Below, piece after piece: positions 25,622 through 33,833 of a stretch of 35,903 nt of DNA. A program made the position numbers and the translations under genes. Positions within the stretch are counted from its first letter, which is position 1, and every line of letters starts with the position of its first letter. The stretch is from NCBI GenBank assembly GCA_019307135.1, contig JAFDKF010000010.1, positions 1 to 35,903 on the forward strand, in the 5' to 3' direction. Origin of the DNA: Deltaproteobacteria bacterium. GTDB taxonomy: Bacteria > Desulfobacterota > Desulfobacteria > Desulfobacterales > C00003060. Under the pieces are notes generated by a model, which was not told the DNA's origin, did no database searches, and saw nothing but the letters and a program-made list of their open reading frames with translations.

Positions 25622-27285
25622 CAAAAGACCTCCCGCAGGCCTTCTTCAAAAAAGCCACCAGGCCAGGCCTTCACGAGTTCACCTCTTTCGTTTAGGGGCA
25701 TCTCGCGTACAATGCTGCGTGAACCATCAGGTTCCACAAAGAGCACCATAACATCATCTGGATTAACGGCCGCTGCATTCTCGGGCAGACTTTTTTCAAA
25801 GGTCTGCCGCATTCTTCGCATAATACGCAGAAGAATGTGCTCACTGTGCGTCTCGATGAGAAATCGATTTTGTTGCTCCCCAAGAGCAGATTCGAGAAAG
25901 ACGTCACCCAGATCTGCCTGAAGTGCTGGATGCAGATGAATCTCAGGCTGTTCAATGGCTATGAGTTGATTCTTGGCGGCATAGGCGCCAACTAGCACCG
26001 GAAGAACTTGGCTCACGCCGATTCCCACATCCCGGTGACTCACGACAGTGTTTGAACGACGATCTATGAGGATGAGTTCATTGAGCTTCTCAATGTCAGA
26101 GGAACGGATTAAGTTCTGCAGTTTGGTGGCCTCTGCTTCGGGGTCCTTTATGACGGGCCAAGCCCCGGCGGAGGTGTATTCCGTCTCTTCTTCGTACTCT
26201 ATATCTAGGCCTTCTTCACTCATAACCTCAAGACCGTCGAGCATCGGACCTTCAAGTTGATCTATACCTACAAGATCTCGAAGCATAAGCTCGTAAGGAG
26301 TCTGTAAGCGGTCCGGCGAGCTCAGCCAGTCATTGACTAGAGAGCGTACCCGTCCATCGCGGCGAACCACGTCCCACGCATACCCCCCACCGGCAAACCA
26401 ATTGGGATCGTGGTGTTGAGAAAAGGCCAAATGCCGAGGCGGATAAGAACGCAATGGCCCTAAGTATTGCAAATGAAGAATCTCGCCCCTGACAGCTTCG
26501 CCAATACCTTGAATTACCTCATTCAAAACGCGCGGGAAAAAGAGTCGGACCGCCCCCGTGAGACTTTGAGAACGCGAACCCTGGATAGGTCTGCCAGTTT
26601 CCTCCTGCTCTGTATCAGTTTCCTTTTCTACATAACTCACACCCTCTGGAAAAAGTTTTCCGGGTTTTGAGAGAATGCCAGGAACAAGGGAATCAACAGC
26701 TATGGCTAACTCCTCAAAATCTTCTGCCCGAATTGATGTGACAAAAGTCGACGTTTCTACTATGGCTTTCAAAATCTTTCGGAAAACAGGATGCTCATAA
26801 TCCAGGCGGTCGAGGTGAAGTCTCCCTTCTCTGCGTCTGCTAAGGCGCAGAAGGCTTTCCCCGTCTGCGTAAATCTCATAGGTATGGATTTCCGGAGAGG
26901 CATCTGGTAAGGGGCGATCCTGATCGTCGAGCGACATGCCGACAGCGACGCTAACTGTTATTCTGCCCACAGGGGCCAGGAGTTCGGCCAAACGGCCCTT
27001 AAACAAAGTGGTGTCCACCTCGGCTGACCATTCCATCCGACGGCTGGCCTCCCTGCGATGGACATATTGGCGGAACCCTCCGAGGTCTACTGCCTCGCCG
27101 CCCACATTCGTCCTGTGGACATCGAGCTCCCCTGACTCCAAGGCATGCCTTGCGAGGACAATGCTGTGAATGATACTAGATTTGCCGGAGCTATTTGCAC
27201 CGTAAATCAGTGTCAAGGGACGGATGGGAGTCCTCTGCGGTTCCGCAAAGGCCTTGAAGTTTCCAACTCGTATGGCAGTCAGCAT
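25621..27285 (-). CDS. AAA ATPase with DUF3696 (OLD/SMC-like)
   Basis: The 554-residue protein has an N-terminal MLTAIRVGNFKAF strand and Walker A GANSSGKSS (29-37). It also has GIGVSQVLP (421-429), Walker B LIAIEQPEIHLHP (441-453) and a switch histidine in ETHSEH (478-483). It ends in the DUF3696 signature (PDDVMVLFVEPDGSRSI, then WPGGFFEEGLREVF). This is the ABC-type ATPase class used by OLD, Gabija, Septu and PARIS-like defence systems, usually with a separate or fused nuclease. It has no TOPRIM domain. GGGGG lies six bases before the ATG. It follows DUF3800 by nine bases and shares one base with the HDR gene. Confidence 0.9.
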   Translation of the reverse strand: MLTAIRVGNFKAFAEPQRTPIRPLTLIYGANSSGKSSIIHSIVLARHALESGELDVHRTNVGGEAVDLGGFRQYVHRREASRRMEWSAEVDTTLFKGRLAELLAPVGRITVSVAVGMSLDDQDRPLPDASPEIHTYEIYADGESLLRLSRRREGRLHLDRLDYEHPVFRKILKAIVETSTFVTSIRAEDFEELAIAVDSLVPGILSKPGKLFPEGVSYVEKETDTEQEETGRPIQGSRSQSLTGAVRLFFPRVLNEVIQGIGEAVRGEILHLQYLGPLRSYPPRHLAFSQHHDPNWFAGGGYAWDVVRRDGRVRSLVNDWLSSPDRLQTPYELMLRDLVGIDQLEGPMLDGLEVMSEEGLDIEYEEETEYTSAGAWPVIKDPEAEATKLQNLIRSSDIEKLNELILIDRRSNTVVSHRDVGIGVSQVLPVLVGAYAAKNQLIAIEQPEIHLHPALQADLGDVFLESALGEQQNRFLIETHSEHILLRIMRRMRQTFEKSLPENAAAVNPDDVMVLFVEPDGSRSIVREMPLNERGELVKAWPGGFFEEGLREVF

Positions 27286-27294
27286 GTGATCCCC

Positions 27295-28119
27295 CTATCC
27301 GAGTTCCCGTATGGGTGCGGGAGCCAAGTCCCAGAACAGTTGTGCAGCCTGGCATCGCCCCTTGGCGGGATAGCGATTGGATCGCGGGAGTGCGATTTTC
27401 GCAATTCTTCCTGACCAATCACGCATCTTTTTACCCTCGGCCTTGTATTTCTCTTTGAGTAGCCCATCTTGAATTTCCGATGAAGTCCGCAAGATATAAG
27501 CAAAAAGGTCAGCGACCTGGGCCAATAGAATATGCTTTGAATCAGCAAAGAAAGGTACGTCCACAATCTGATCCAGAGCGGTCTGCTTCTTGCCCCGACT
27601 GTAGAATGTGTCAATCCAGTTGGGAGGCTTATGGATAAGCAAGCCAAGGTCGGTTTCTTCCGATACTTCCCGGTCAAAAATCAGTACGCTGTGACCTTTG
27701 GTCTTGGCTTCGCGTTGATGTTGCTTTTGTACCTGTAGTGTGCAATGTATGGCAGCGGCACACCACATAGATTTGAATTGCTTGAGGCGCTCATCGTTCT
27801 TCAGTTTCTTTTTGTACTCACTCTTGTCTATCCCGCTGAACAAGCACTTATGTTTTCTGTCTTCGACCCACTTGAGGATTGCCCCGATTATCTTAGCCCG
27901 CTTGCGCCCATCAGTGCCATGCCAAACTCCATTGCCTCGGTAGAATTCACGGGAATGGAACTCGTGCACCCGTCTTCCGGCTGCTTCAGATAGATATGAG
28001 AGGAAATCAGCCCAAGAGTCCTTTGTGACATGCATTCTCGTTGCATCTACAATGATACCTGCCAAGACTAAATAAGGTTCGCTTCCCATGCCGCTTTCGT
28101 CGAAATAGCAAAACTTCAT
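27295..28119 (-). CDS. DUF3800 protein (RNase-H-like fold)
   Basis: The 274-residue protein matches DUF3800: N-terminal CYFDESG (residues 4-10), an internal VLIFDRE, and the C-terminal SKHILLAQVADLFAYILRTSSE. The conserved acidic residues in these motifs suggest an RNase-H-like nuclease fold, but activity is not established for the family. Its ATG overlaps the hsdS stop by four bases (ATGA), so it is translated together with the type I restriction genes. DUF3800 proteins are frequent in defence and mobile regions. Nothing looks truncated. Confidence 0.85.
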   Translation of the reverse strand: MKFCYFDESGMGSEPYLVLAGIIVDATRMHVTKDSWADFLSYLSEAAGRRVHEFHSREFYRGNGVWHGTDGRKRAKIIGAILKWVEDRKHKCLFSGIDKSEYKKKLKNDERLKQFKSMWCAAAIHCTLQVQKQHQREAKTKGHSVLIFDREVSEETDLGLLIHKPPNWIDTFYSRGKKQTALDQIVDVPFFADSKHILLAQVADLFAYILRTSSEIQDGLLKEKYKAEGKKMRDWSGRIAKIALPRSNRYPAKGRCQAAQLFWDLAPAPIRELG

Positions 28120-29309
28120 GGCTCAACCCTCACGTCCAGTGCCTTGGCCTGCTGTTCCATCTCCGCCAAGAGATCGTTCATGTTGGCTTCACGCCACTTG
28201 GCTGTGAGATCACCGGTAAAGGCGCGGTGCAGGAGAACAGAAAAGAGTCTTTCAATATGATCACCGGCATCTTGTCGGCGCTTTTCATGTCTATGAAGGG
28301 CAACAATCCTGTTGGCAAACACTTCTTGTTTCTCTGGAGGTGGAACAAGTATCTCGATTGGATAGATACGACTTCCTGATATCAGTGGTTGGCCAGCACG
28401 ACCAGCATATTGATTCAGGTTTGCCACTCGTAGAGCTTCGGCCAAATAACGCGAATGGAGATCGTTAGATTGCTCTGCAACATAGAGAGCGTTATCTGTG
28501 ACCCAACATTTTGGCTCTGAATAGTGGACGGCTCCGCAGTAAATCCCAACACGGCCCAACACAATTACGGGCTGTTCGAACATAAACTCAGAGTGGTATC
28601 CGTTGATTCCATTGCCACCGTAAACCGGATAGTGACCATTGGGATCCATGTTTTTGGCAGGGAGGAAATTGCCGCTTCTGACCTTTATCAAATCCTCGAG
28701 TTTCTTCTTGCTGAGGCCCTTCGGATTCGTGGCCGGATCACCAAACATCTTGTAGAACAACGCGGGAAGAATGCGGACGGCTTTCGCGTCAGCCTCGGCA
28801 CGGTTTCTGCGCAACGCATCCGCCTGGTCGAGGATTTCTACTATCCGACGCTGTTCGGAGAGAGTCGGGAGTGGCATCTCAATATTTTTGACATCGCCAT
28901 CTGATACGGCTGGATAATGAGCGCCACGCACTTTGCCGCTGAGAATACCGATGAAGTAAGAAGTTGTCGTAAAGTAGAATAGATACTTTCCATCTATGAC
29001 AGCACGGTTGGGTCGCAAGATACAGAAGCCAGTCGATGCGATTTGTCCGTTTAACTCTGGGGGAACAACTGCGACAGCGTTCAGATTCGGACGAACGGTA
29101 GAAACCAGGACATCGCCTTCGACGATTTCTTTCCTAGCCCGGCTGGGGGCGTCCGCTCCAAGGATTTCAGGCACCGAGGTGATCACCTTGAGACTTCGGT
29201 CTATCGCCGAAATATCGACATATCGGAAGGCGGTATCGGGGCTCCTTCTCGGATCCCGCATTCGAGTCCGCAAACAAGTCTTGGCTATTCGAGCCGTACC
29301 CAAATTCAT
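28116..29309 (-). CDS. hsdS: type I restriction specificity subunit HsdS
   Basis: The 397-residue protein has the two-half HsdS plan. The first target-recognition domain has FRYVDISAID and GDVLVSTVRPNLNAVAVV, followed by the helical spacer LPTLSEQRRIVEILDQADALRRNRAEADAKA-type segment. The second half has VIVLGRVGIYCGAVHYSEPKCWVTDNALYV and ends in PPPEKQEVFANRIVALHRHEKRR. It chooses the DNA sequence for methylation and cleavage by HsdM and HsdR. The ATG at 29309 shares one base with the hsdM stop (TGATG). The recognised sequence cannot be predicted from this. Confidence 0.93.
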   Translation of the reverse strand: MNLGTARIAKTCLRTRMRDPRRSPDTAFRYVDISAIDRSLKVITSVPEILGADAPSRARKEIVEGDVLVSTVRPNLNAVAVVPPELNGQIASTGFCILRPNRAVIDGKYLFYFTTTSYFIGILSGKVRGAHYPAVSDGDVKNIEMPLPTLSEQRRIVEILDQADALRRNRAEADAKAVRILPALFYKMFGDPATNPKGLSKKKLEDLIKVRSGNFLPAKNMDPNGHYPVYGGNGINGYHSEFMFEQPVIVLGRVGIYCGAVHYSEPKCWVTDNALYVAEQSNDLHSRYLAEALRVANLNQYAGRAGQPLISGSRIYPIEILVPPPEKQEVFANRIVALHRHEKRRQDAGDHIERLFSVLLHRAFTGDLTAKWREANMNDLLAEMEQQAKALDVRVEP

Positions 29310-30970
29310 CAAACGGCCTCCACTTCCTGAAGCAGTTTCTCCAAACCTTTTGCGATCTCTCGTTCAATGGCAAGTGTCTCCCGGATTAGATCATTTGCGT
29401 CTTCTTCCGGTGGTTTTTCGGCAATCTGAGGTTTGTAGCCTCCAGCAGCTAAGTTATAATCTTTGTCGGCGATGTTCTTGATGGTTGCCCACCAGCAAGG
29501 AGGCTCGTCGCTTCCGGGAGGCAGCAGAGTTCCAGACTCAACGCCAGGGATTTTCTTGAATCCCGATTTTTTATACCCAGCCCACAGGGAAAGCAGGTCG
29601 GGAATGTCGTTTCGTTCGGGCGTTTCGGGACGAACGCCGCCGGAAATCTTGTCGGGATCGTAGCCATCTGCCCGTACCTCGTAAAACCAGACTTTGCGAG
29701 ACGCCTTGGCTTTTTTGGAAACCTCCTTCTCGGGCCTTCGAAAAACCAGTATTCCTGTCTTGACTCCAGCATATGGCTTGAAAACACCGGCAGGAAGGGA
29801 CACCACTGCTTGAAGGTCATAATCCTCGATGAGCTTGCGACGCAGTTCCACATGCGCTTTTGTTGATCCGAACAGCAAGCCTTCTGGAACAACTACTGCA
29901 CAACGGCCGCCTGTGGCCAGGGCTTCCATCATCACGCCCAGGAAGAGCAACTCGCTTTTTTTCGAGTTTGTCGGCAAGTCCTTTCGGATGGACTCTTTAG
30001 GGAGAACGCCGGCAAAGGGCGGATTGGAAAGAATCACCTTGTACTTGCGATAGAGGTCGTCTTCGCTCAATCCTCCCATCTCAGAAAGGGTATTCGCCCG
30101 CTTCACCAGGGCGTGACTGATGCCGTGAAGCACCAGGTTCATCATAGCGATGCGCATCATTTGCCGAGACACGTCAATACCATAAATGGAGCGCTCCAAA
30201 AGTCCCCAGTCGGGAACCTTTTCACCCGGTCCTTTTCGATAGGTCTGCAAAGCTGGGATCTCTTTTTTGGCTTCTTCAATGCTTTGGCCTCGCTTCTCCA
30301 GCCATTCTTCCCCGTATATGGGAACTTCCTGCGGCTCCGTGGAATATTTGGCAAGGATGTACTCGACTCCATCGATGAGAAATCCACCGGTACCGCAGGC
30401 TGGGTCGTAGATCGTATCGCCGATATCCGGGTCAACCATTTCGACCATCATGGTTCGTAGCTGGCGTGGCGTCCTAAACTGTCCGTTCAGGGCAGACTGG
30501 CCAAGATGCGTTAGCAAGTATTCGAAAATATCGCCTTTAACGTCAGTGCCGAGCTTGCCGAATTCGATACTGTCGATCTCGTCAATGACCTGTTTGAGGA
30601 CGTTGGGATCGACGATTTCAAGGACAGCGTCACGGAAGTATTCGGCAATCTGGGGCTCTTCCTTTACGAGGGAACCCATATAAGGAAAGACGTGGTCACG
30701 TACGAAATCTCTTAGCTCCTTGCCACCCTTAAAACGCCACTTCGACCACCTGTAACGTGCAGCCTGTTTAGGGAACAGGAGCGCCCCGTTCCCGTTTGTC
30801 CTGTCGCTTAAGAGTCGGGCCCTGAGTTCACGGCTCGATTCTTCCTCGTCGAGCAACTTCAAGTAAATCAGGTAGGAGATCTGTTCGATGTAGGTCACCG
30901 GATTCGTAACGCCACCAGCCCAAAGAATGTCGGTGATCCGGCTGAGTTTCCTGCGAAGTTCCTGGTTCAT
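29309..30970 (-). CDS. hsdM: type I DNA methyltransferase subunit HsdM
   Basis: The 553-residue protein begins with the HsdM N-terminal helical domain (IEQISYLIYLKLLDEEE). The methyltransferase core has the SAM-binding motif DPACGTGGF (189-197) and the catalytic ILSNPPF (NPPF at 316-319), typical of adenine-N6 methylation. It methylates host DNA as part of the M2S complex. The ATG at 30970 has AAGGA eight bases upstream, and the gene starts 10 bases after the hsdR stop. Both key motifs are intact, so host protection should work. Confidence 0.95.
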   Translation of the reverse strand: MNQELRRKLSRITDILWAGGVTNPVTYIEQISYLIYLKLLDEEESSRELRARLLSDRTNGNGALLFPKQAARYRWSKWRFKGGKELRDFVRDHVFPYMGSLVKEEPQIAEYFRDAVLEIVDPNVLKQVIDEIDSIEFGKLGTDVKGDIFEYLLTHLGQSALNGQFRTPRQLRTMMVEMVDPDIGDTIYDPACGTGGFLIDGVEYILAKYSTEPQEVPIYGEEWLEKRGQSIEEAKKEIPALQTYRKGPGEKVPDWGLLERSIYGIDVSRQMMRIAMMNLVLHGISHALVKRANTLSEMGGLSEDDLYRKYKVILSNPPFAGVLPKESIRKDLPTNSKKSELLFLGVMMEALATGGRCAVVVPEGLLFGSTKAHVELRRKLIEDYDLQAVVSLPAGVFKPYAGVKTGILVFRRPEKEVSKKAKASRKVWFYEVRADGYDPDKISGGVRPETPERNDIPDLLSLWAGYKKSGFKKIPGVESGTLLPPGSDEPPCWWATIKNIADKDYNLAAGGYKPQIAEKPPEEDANDLIRETLAIEREIAKGLEKLLQEVEAV

Positions 30971-30980
30971 GTTTGCATCC

Positions 30981-33272
30981 TTACGCTGTCTTTGTCTGGA
31001 AGACTGACTCGTTCATATCCTCAACAATTGTTTTTAGTCCCACCTCGCCAAACAGCTCTACCCCAAGACCAGAAGCGTTTAGAATAGAAAGCGGTGGATT
31101 GAACAAGTCTTCAAGCCCGATCTTCCCGCTTGCGATACCGCGGTTCTTGAGCAACGATAGATACTGCGCTTGGTCCGGCGTCACGGACTTCGATACCAGC
31201 CAGGCCTGAAAATTCTCTGTGAGTTCTTCTTCGCTGCTCTTAATTCGTAGTTTTCCCAGGGCCGCACGGATGAAGTTGATCAGGCTGCCACCCGGCTTTC
31301 GGTATGCACGGCGGAGGTTATCCTCGTTAAAATACATCTCAGGCCGGTTCAGGCGTTCTGCCAATGTTTGCTCTTCCTGTTCGGATAGGGACTCTTCATC
31401 GCGGACTTTCCGGATGAGCTCGTCATCTTTTACGGCTGTCAGAATGGTCTTCCCCCAATTGGTCAAATAGTCGCTCTTGTCGACCCGCTCGCCCTCTGGC
31501 CCGACCTCAATATAAGTGACCGCGTGCAGCCATTCGTCCTGAAGACCCAGCTCAACAAGATTGCCAGGCGGTTTCGGGGGCCTACTCACTCCGCCTGGTG
31601 CGCGGCCTGTGCCAGTGCCGGCAAAAATATCTGTATCACTGTCATTGAAATATTTGTGATTTTCAAAGAAGTCGTAAATAACAAACTTTGTCTTCCCTAT
31701 TTGGGGAGCCGTCCTCGTGCCACGCCCGCGCATCTGCTGGTAAAGAATCGGGCTTCGAACTCGGCGGCACATCACAAGATGAAGGACCGGGCGACAATCA
31801 AAGCCGGTGTCTAGCATTCCGACGCTTACGGCCACCTGGGGGTAGTCTTCCCATTTGAATTTGCGGATAACGTCATCGGCATTGGCCACATCGCTCGTGA
31901 TGACTTGTGCGTACCGACCTTTGCATTCCGGGTGCATCTCGTTCAGGTAGTAACCTAGTGCTGCATGGTGTTTCGTGATGGCAAAAATAATGGCTTTGCC
32001 AGGACCAATCTTTTCGCCGGGAGCAAGTTCTTGATAGTTTTCCCAGGCCAAACGATCGAACTCTTCCATCATCTTGCGATTCGTATCCTCATTGGTCCAT
32101 TTGCGCTCGAATTCAAACGGATCGTACGCCTCATCGTCCACCTCCGCACCTTTAGCCGCTATAACGGTGATACCGATAGCAAACTTGTAGGGCACAAGGT
32201 ACCCGTCCGTAAATGCCTGTTGAATAGGAAATGCAAAATCCGGTTGGTCATCCCGGCACTGATAGAATTGGAAGGTGTTACGTTCGATGTATGCTGAGGG
32301 CGTCGCCGTAAGGCCAATATGGAGTGCATCGAAGTGAGTAAGGGCGGTCTGCCAAGCCCCGTAGATTGAGCGATGACATTCGTCAGCAATGACGACATCG
32401 AAGTAGCCGCTGGTGAACTCTTGATAACGGCCGACCATGGTCTGGAGCAGGCATACGGTGATCTGCTGCTCCTGTCTCGCCATCCCGGGGCGCAGCCAGT
32501 AGCTGCTATATTGGCTCAAAATGTCTTGAATGGCCTCTTTGGCCTGTTTAGCAAGCTGCTCGCGATCCACAAGAAAAAGGATGCGCTCTGCCCTACCCCC
32601 CTGAAATAGGCGTTTAAGGTAGAGACAGATAAGATCTGTCTTCCCCGTGCCGGTCGGTAATTCAATGAGAAAACGGCGCTTCCCTAGTTCGATAGCATGA
32701 TCGAGGGCCTGCATCGCCTCTTGCTGATAGGGCCGGACATTTCGGGTCTCGCCCTGCCGTATGTAGTATTCTGGGATTTCAATGGTGGCGAGGGTTTTTC
32801 GTGTTGAGCGCATTTCCACCAAGCGTTCAAGATCACGCCTGGAAAAAAAGGAATTTACAATGCGAGCGTCGTCATTGCCATAGTCCCAAAAATAGATCAG
32901 TTCGCCATTGGTAAGAAAAATGAACGGTGCGTCTAAACCTTTCGCATAAGGAAGGACTTGCTGTTTGGCGGTATACGGCTGAATGGCTGATCTTTTCGCT
33001 TCAATAACAGCGAGAGGGCGACCATTTTGAGAAAGAAGCACGTAGTCGGCCCTACCGGTTGGGACACTATCGCCATCGGAGGTTGTCAATACGGCACTGT
33101 CTCCCCCAGAACCTTCCCTGACTGGTGGCACCGTATGCACAGATCCTTTTCCGTAAACGGTGATCTCTGTAAGGATCTGTGATTTGTCGGCAGGGTTCCA
33201 CCCTGCCTGACGAAGCAGATCATCTACAATGATTCTTGTGTCTGTCTCTTTTGAGAAATCCTTCACAGGCAC
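30981..33272 (-). CDS. hsdR: type I restriction endonuclease subunit HsdR (EcoEI-like)
   Basis: The 763-residue protein starts with a restriction nuclease domain: GRADYVLLSQNGRPLAVIEAK with D76, E91 and K93, i.e. a PD-(D/E)xK core. A superfamily-2 motor follows, with Walker A LPTGTGKTD (about 205-213), the DECH box (297-300), and motif VI YQQMRGRGTR. The length fits the EcoEI type rather than the longer EcoR124I type. It translocates and cuts unmethylated DNA with HsdM and HsdS. The start is a GTG at 33272; a second GTG at 33266 after GAGG is an alternative. All catalytic motifs are intact. It sits 92 bases after the SNase-like gene. Confidence 0.95.
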   Translation of the reverse strand: MPVKDFSKETDTRIIVDDLLRQAGWNPADKSQILTEITVYGKGSVHTVPPVREGSGGDSAVLTTSDGDSVPTGRADYVLLSQNGRPLAVIEAKRSAIQPYTAKQQVLPYAKGLDAPFIFLTNGELIYFWDYGNDDARIVNSFFSRRDLERLVEMRSTRKTLATIEIPEYYIRQGETRNVRPYQQEAMQALDHAIELGKRRFLIELPTGTGKTDLICLYLKRLFQGGRAERILFLVDREQLAKQAKEAIQDILSQYSSYWLRPGMARQEQQITVCLLQTMVGRYQEFTSGYFDVVIADECHRSIYGAWQTALTHFDALHIGLTATPSAYIERNTFQFYQCRDDQPDFAFPIQQAFTDGYLVPYKFAIGITVIAAKGAEVDDEAYDPFEFERKWTNEDTNRKMMEEFDRLAWENYQELAPGEKIGPGKAIIFAITKHHAALGYYLNEMHPECKGRYAQVITSDVANADDVIRKFKWEDYPQVAVSVGMLDTGFDCRPVLHLVMCRRVRSPILYQQMRGRGTRTAPQIGKTKFVIYDFFENHKYFNDSDTDIFAGTGTGRAPGGVSRPPKPPGNLVELGLQDEWLHAVTYIEVGPEGERVDKSDYLTNWGKTILTAVKDDELIRKVRDEESLSEQEEQTLAERLNRPEMYFNEDNLRRAYRKPGGSLINFIRAALGKLRIKSSEEELTENFQAWLVSKSVTPDQAQYLSLLKNRGIASGKIGLEDLFNPPLSILNASGLGVELFGEVGLKTIVEDMNESVFQTKTA

Positions 33273-33364
33273 CTCACTTTCGGCCTTCCCTCATTGTGCC
33301 AGTAAACCTTTGCCGGTCTGTGAGCAGGCGTAACACCCGCGAGGTGCCGCAGAAGACAAAAAGC

Positions 33365-33649
33365 CTACTGGTACTCAGGAAAGTAGTCTGCGAGATTCTT
33401 CCCTTTGAAATACACATCGCATACCAACCGCCCTCGATCAATCCGATGCGCTGTCCGAAGGTCGACACTTTTCCCAAGGATGAGTCTTTCCAGTTTCTGC
33501 TTTGCCTCTTGCCCGCCATTGGCGTGCAATTCAGGAGCATCGTAACCTGTGGGGCGGACACGTGATCCGGTTTGCCCATTCCACCGCCATTGAGGAGAAA
33601 CCTCAAATGTGTCACCATCGATGATATTGATTACTTTGAACTCTGCCAT
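33365..33649 (-). CDS. staphylococcal-nuclease-like (SNase) protein, small
   Basis: From ATG 33649 it has 94 residues; an AAGGAGG eight bases upstream strongly supports this start over the longer frame from 33718. It carries the SNase pattern: IDGDTFEV (D11), RPTGYDAPE with arginine 32, D37 and E40, and DRGRLVCDVYFKG with arginine 74. These correspond to D21, R35, D40, E43 and R87 of staphylococcal nuclease, so the active site looks complete. There is no signal peptide, unlike secreted thermonucleases, so it acts in the cytoplasm. It is the first gene after the sigma-54 promoter and lies upstream of hsdR. Its target in the cell is unknown. Confidence 0.85.
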   Translation of the reverse strand: MAEFKVINIIDGDTFEVSPQWRWNGQTGSRVRPTGYDAPELHANGGQEAKQKLERLILGKSVDLRTAHRIDRGRLVCDVYFKGKNLADYFPEYQ

Positions 33650-33701
33650 TGCTTGTGCCTCCTTTTCAAAAAGTTTAGGTGCTATACCTGCCTTCCTAAG
33701 G

Positions 33702-33718
33702 AGCAAGCAATGGGCCAA
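33702..33718 (-). promoter_or_regulatory. sigma-54 (-24/-12) promoter of the SNase-hsdRMS operon
   Basis: On the minus strand the sequence reads TTGGCCCATTGCTTGCT. It matches YTGGCAC-N5-TTGCW closely, with the essential GG and GC separated by exactly 10 bases. It lies about 50 bases upstream of the SNase start codon, and transcription would start near 33690. The gene directly upstream encodes a sigma-54 activator, which fits. Confidence 0.75.
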
Positions 33719-33805
33719 ATTGTAGTGACCTCAGATAATCATTGTGATTTCAAGAGCTTATGGTGTTTCCGATGCTATCGTCACTCGTATTCATCTTAAA
33801 CCAAG

Positions 33806-33833
33806 GTTGAAAAATTTTCAACTTCGGTTGAAA
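33806..33833. promoter_or_regulatory. candidate enhancer (UAS) with three GTTGAAA half-sites
   Basis: GTTGAAAA (33806-33813), TTTTCAAC (33815-33822) and GTTGAAA (33827-33833) are three alternating half-sites. They make two overlapping perfect inverted repeats, with spacers of 1 and 4 bases. The element lies about 90-115 bases upstream of the -24/-12 promoter, the usual place for a sigma-54 activator's binding site, and overlaps the 3' end of the activator gene. It could instead be part of a terminator for that gene. Confidence 0.55.

Noticed and set aside
33274..33618. 114-residue minus-strand frame overlapping the SNase gene
   Set aside because: It is out of frame with the SNase motifs and a strong Shine-Dalgarno supports the SNase frame.
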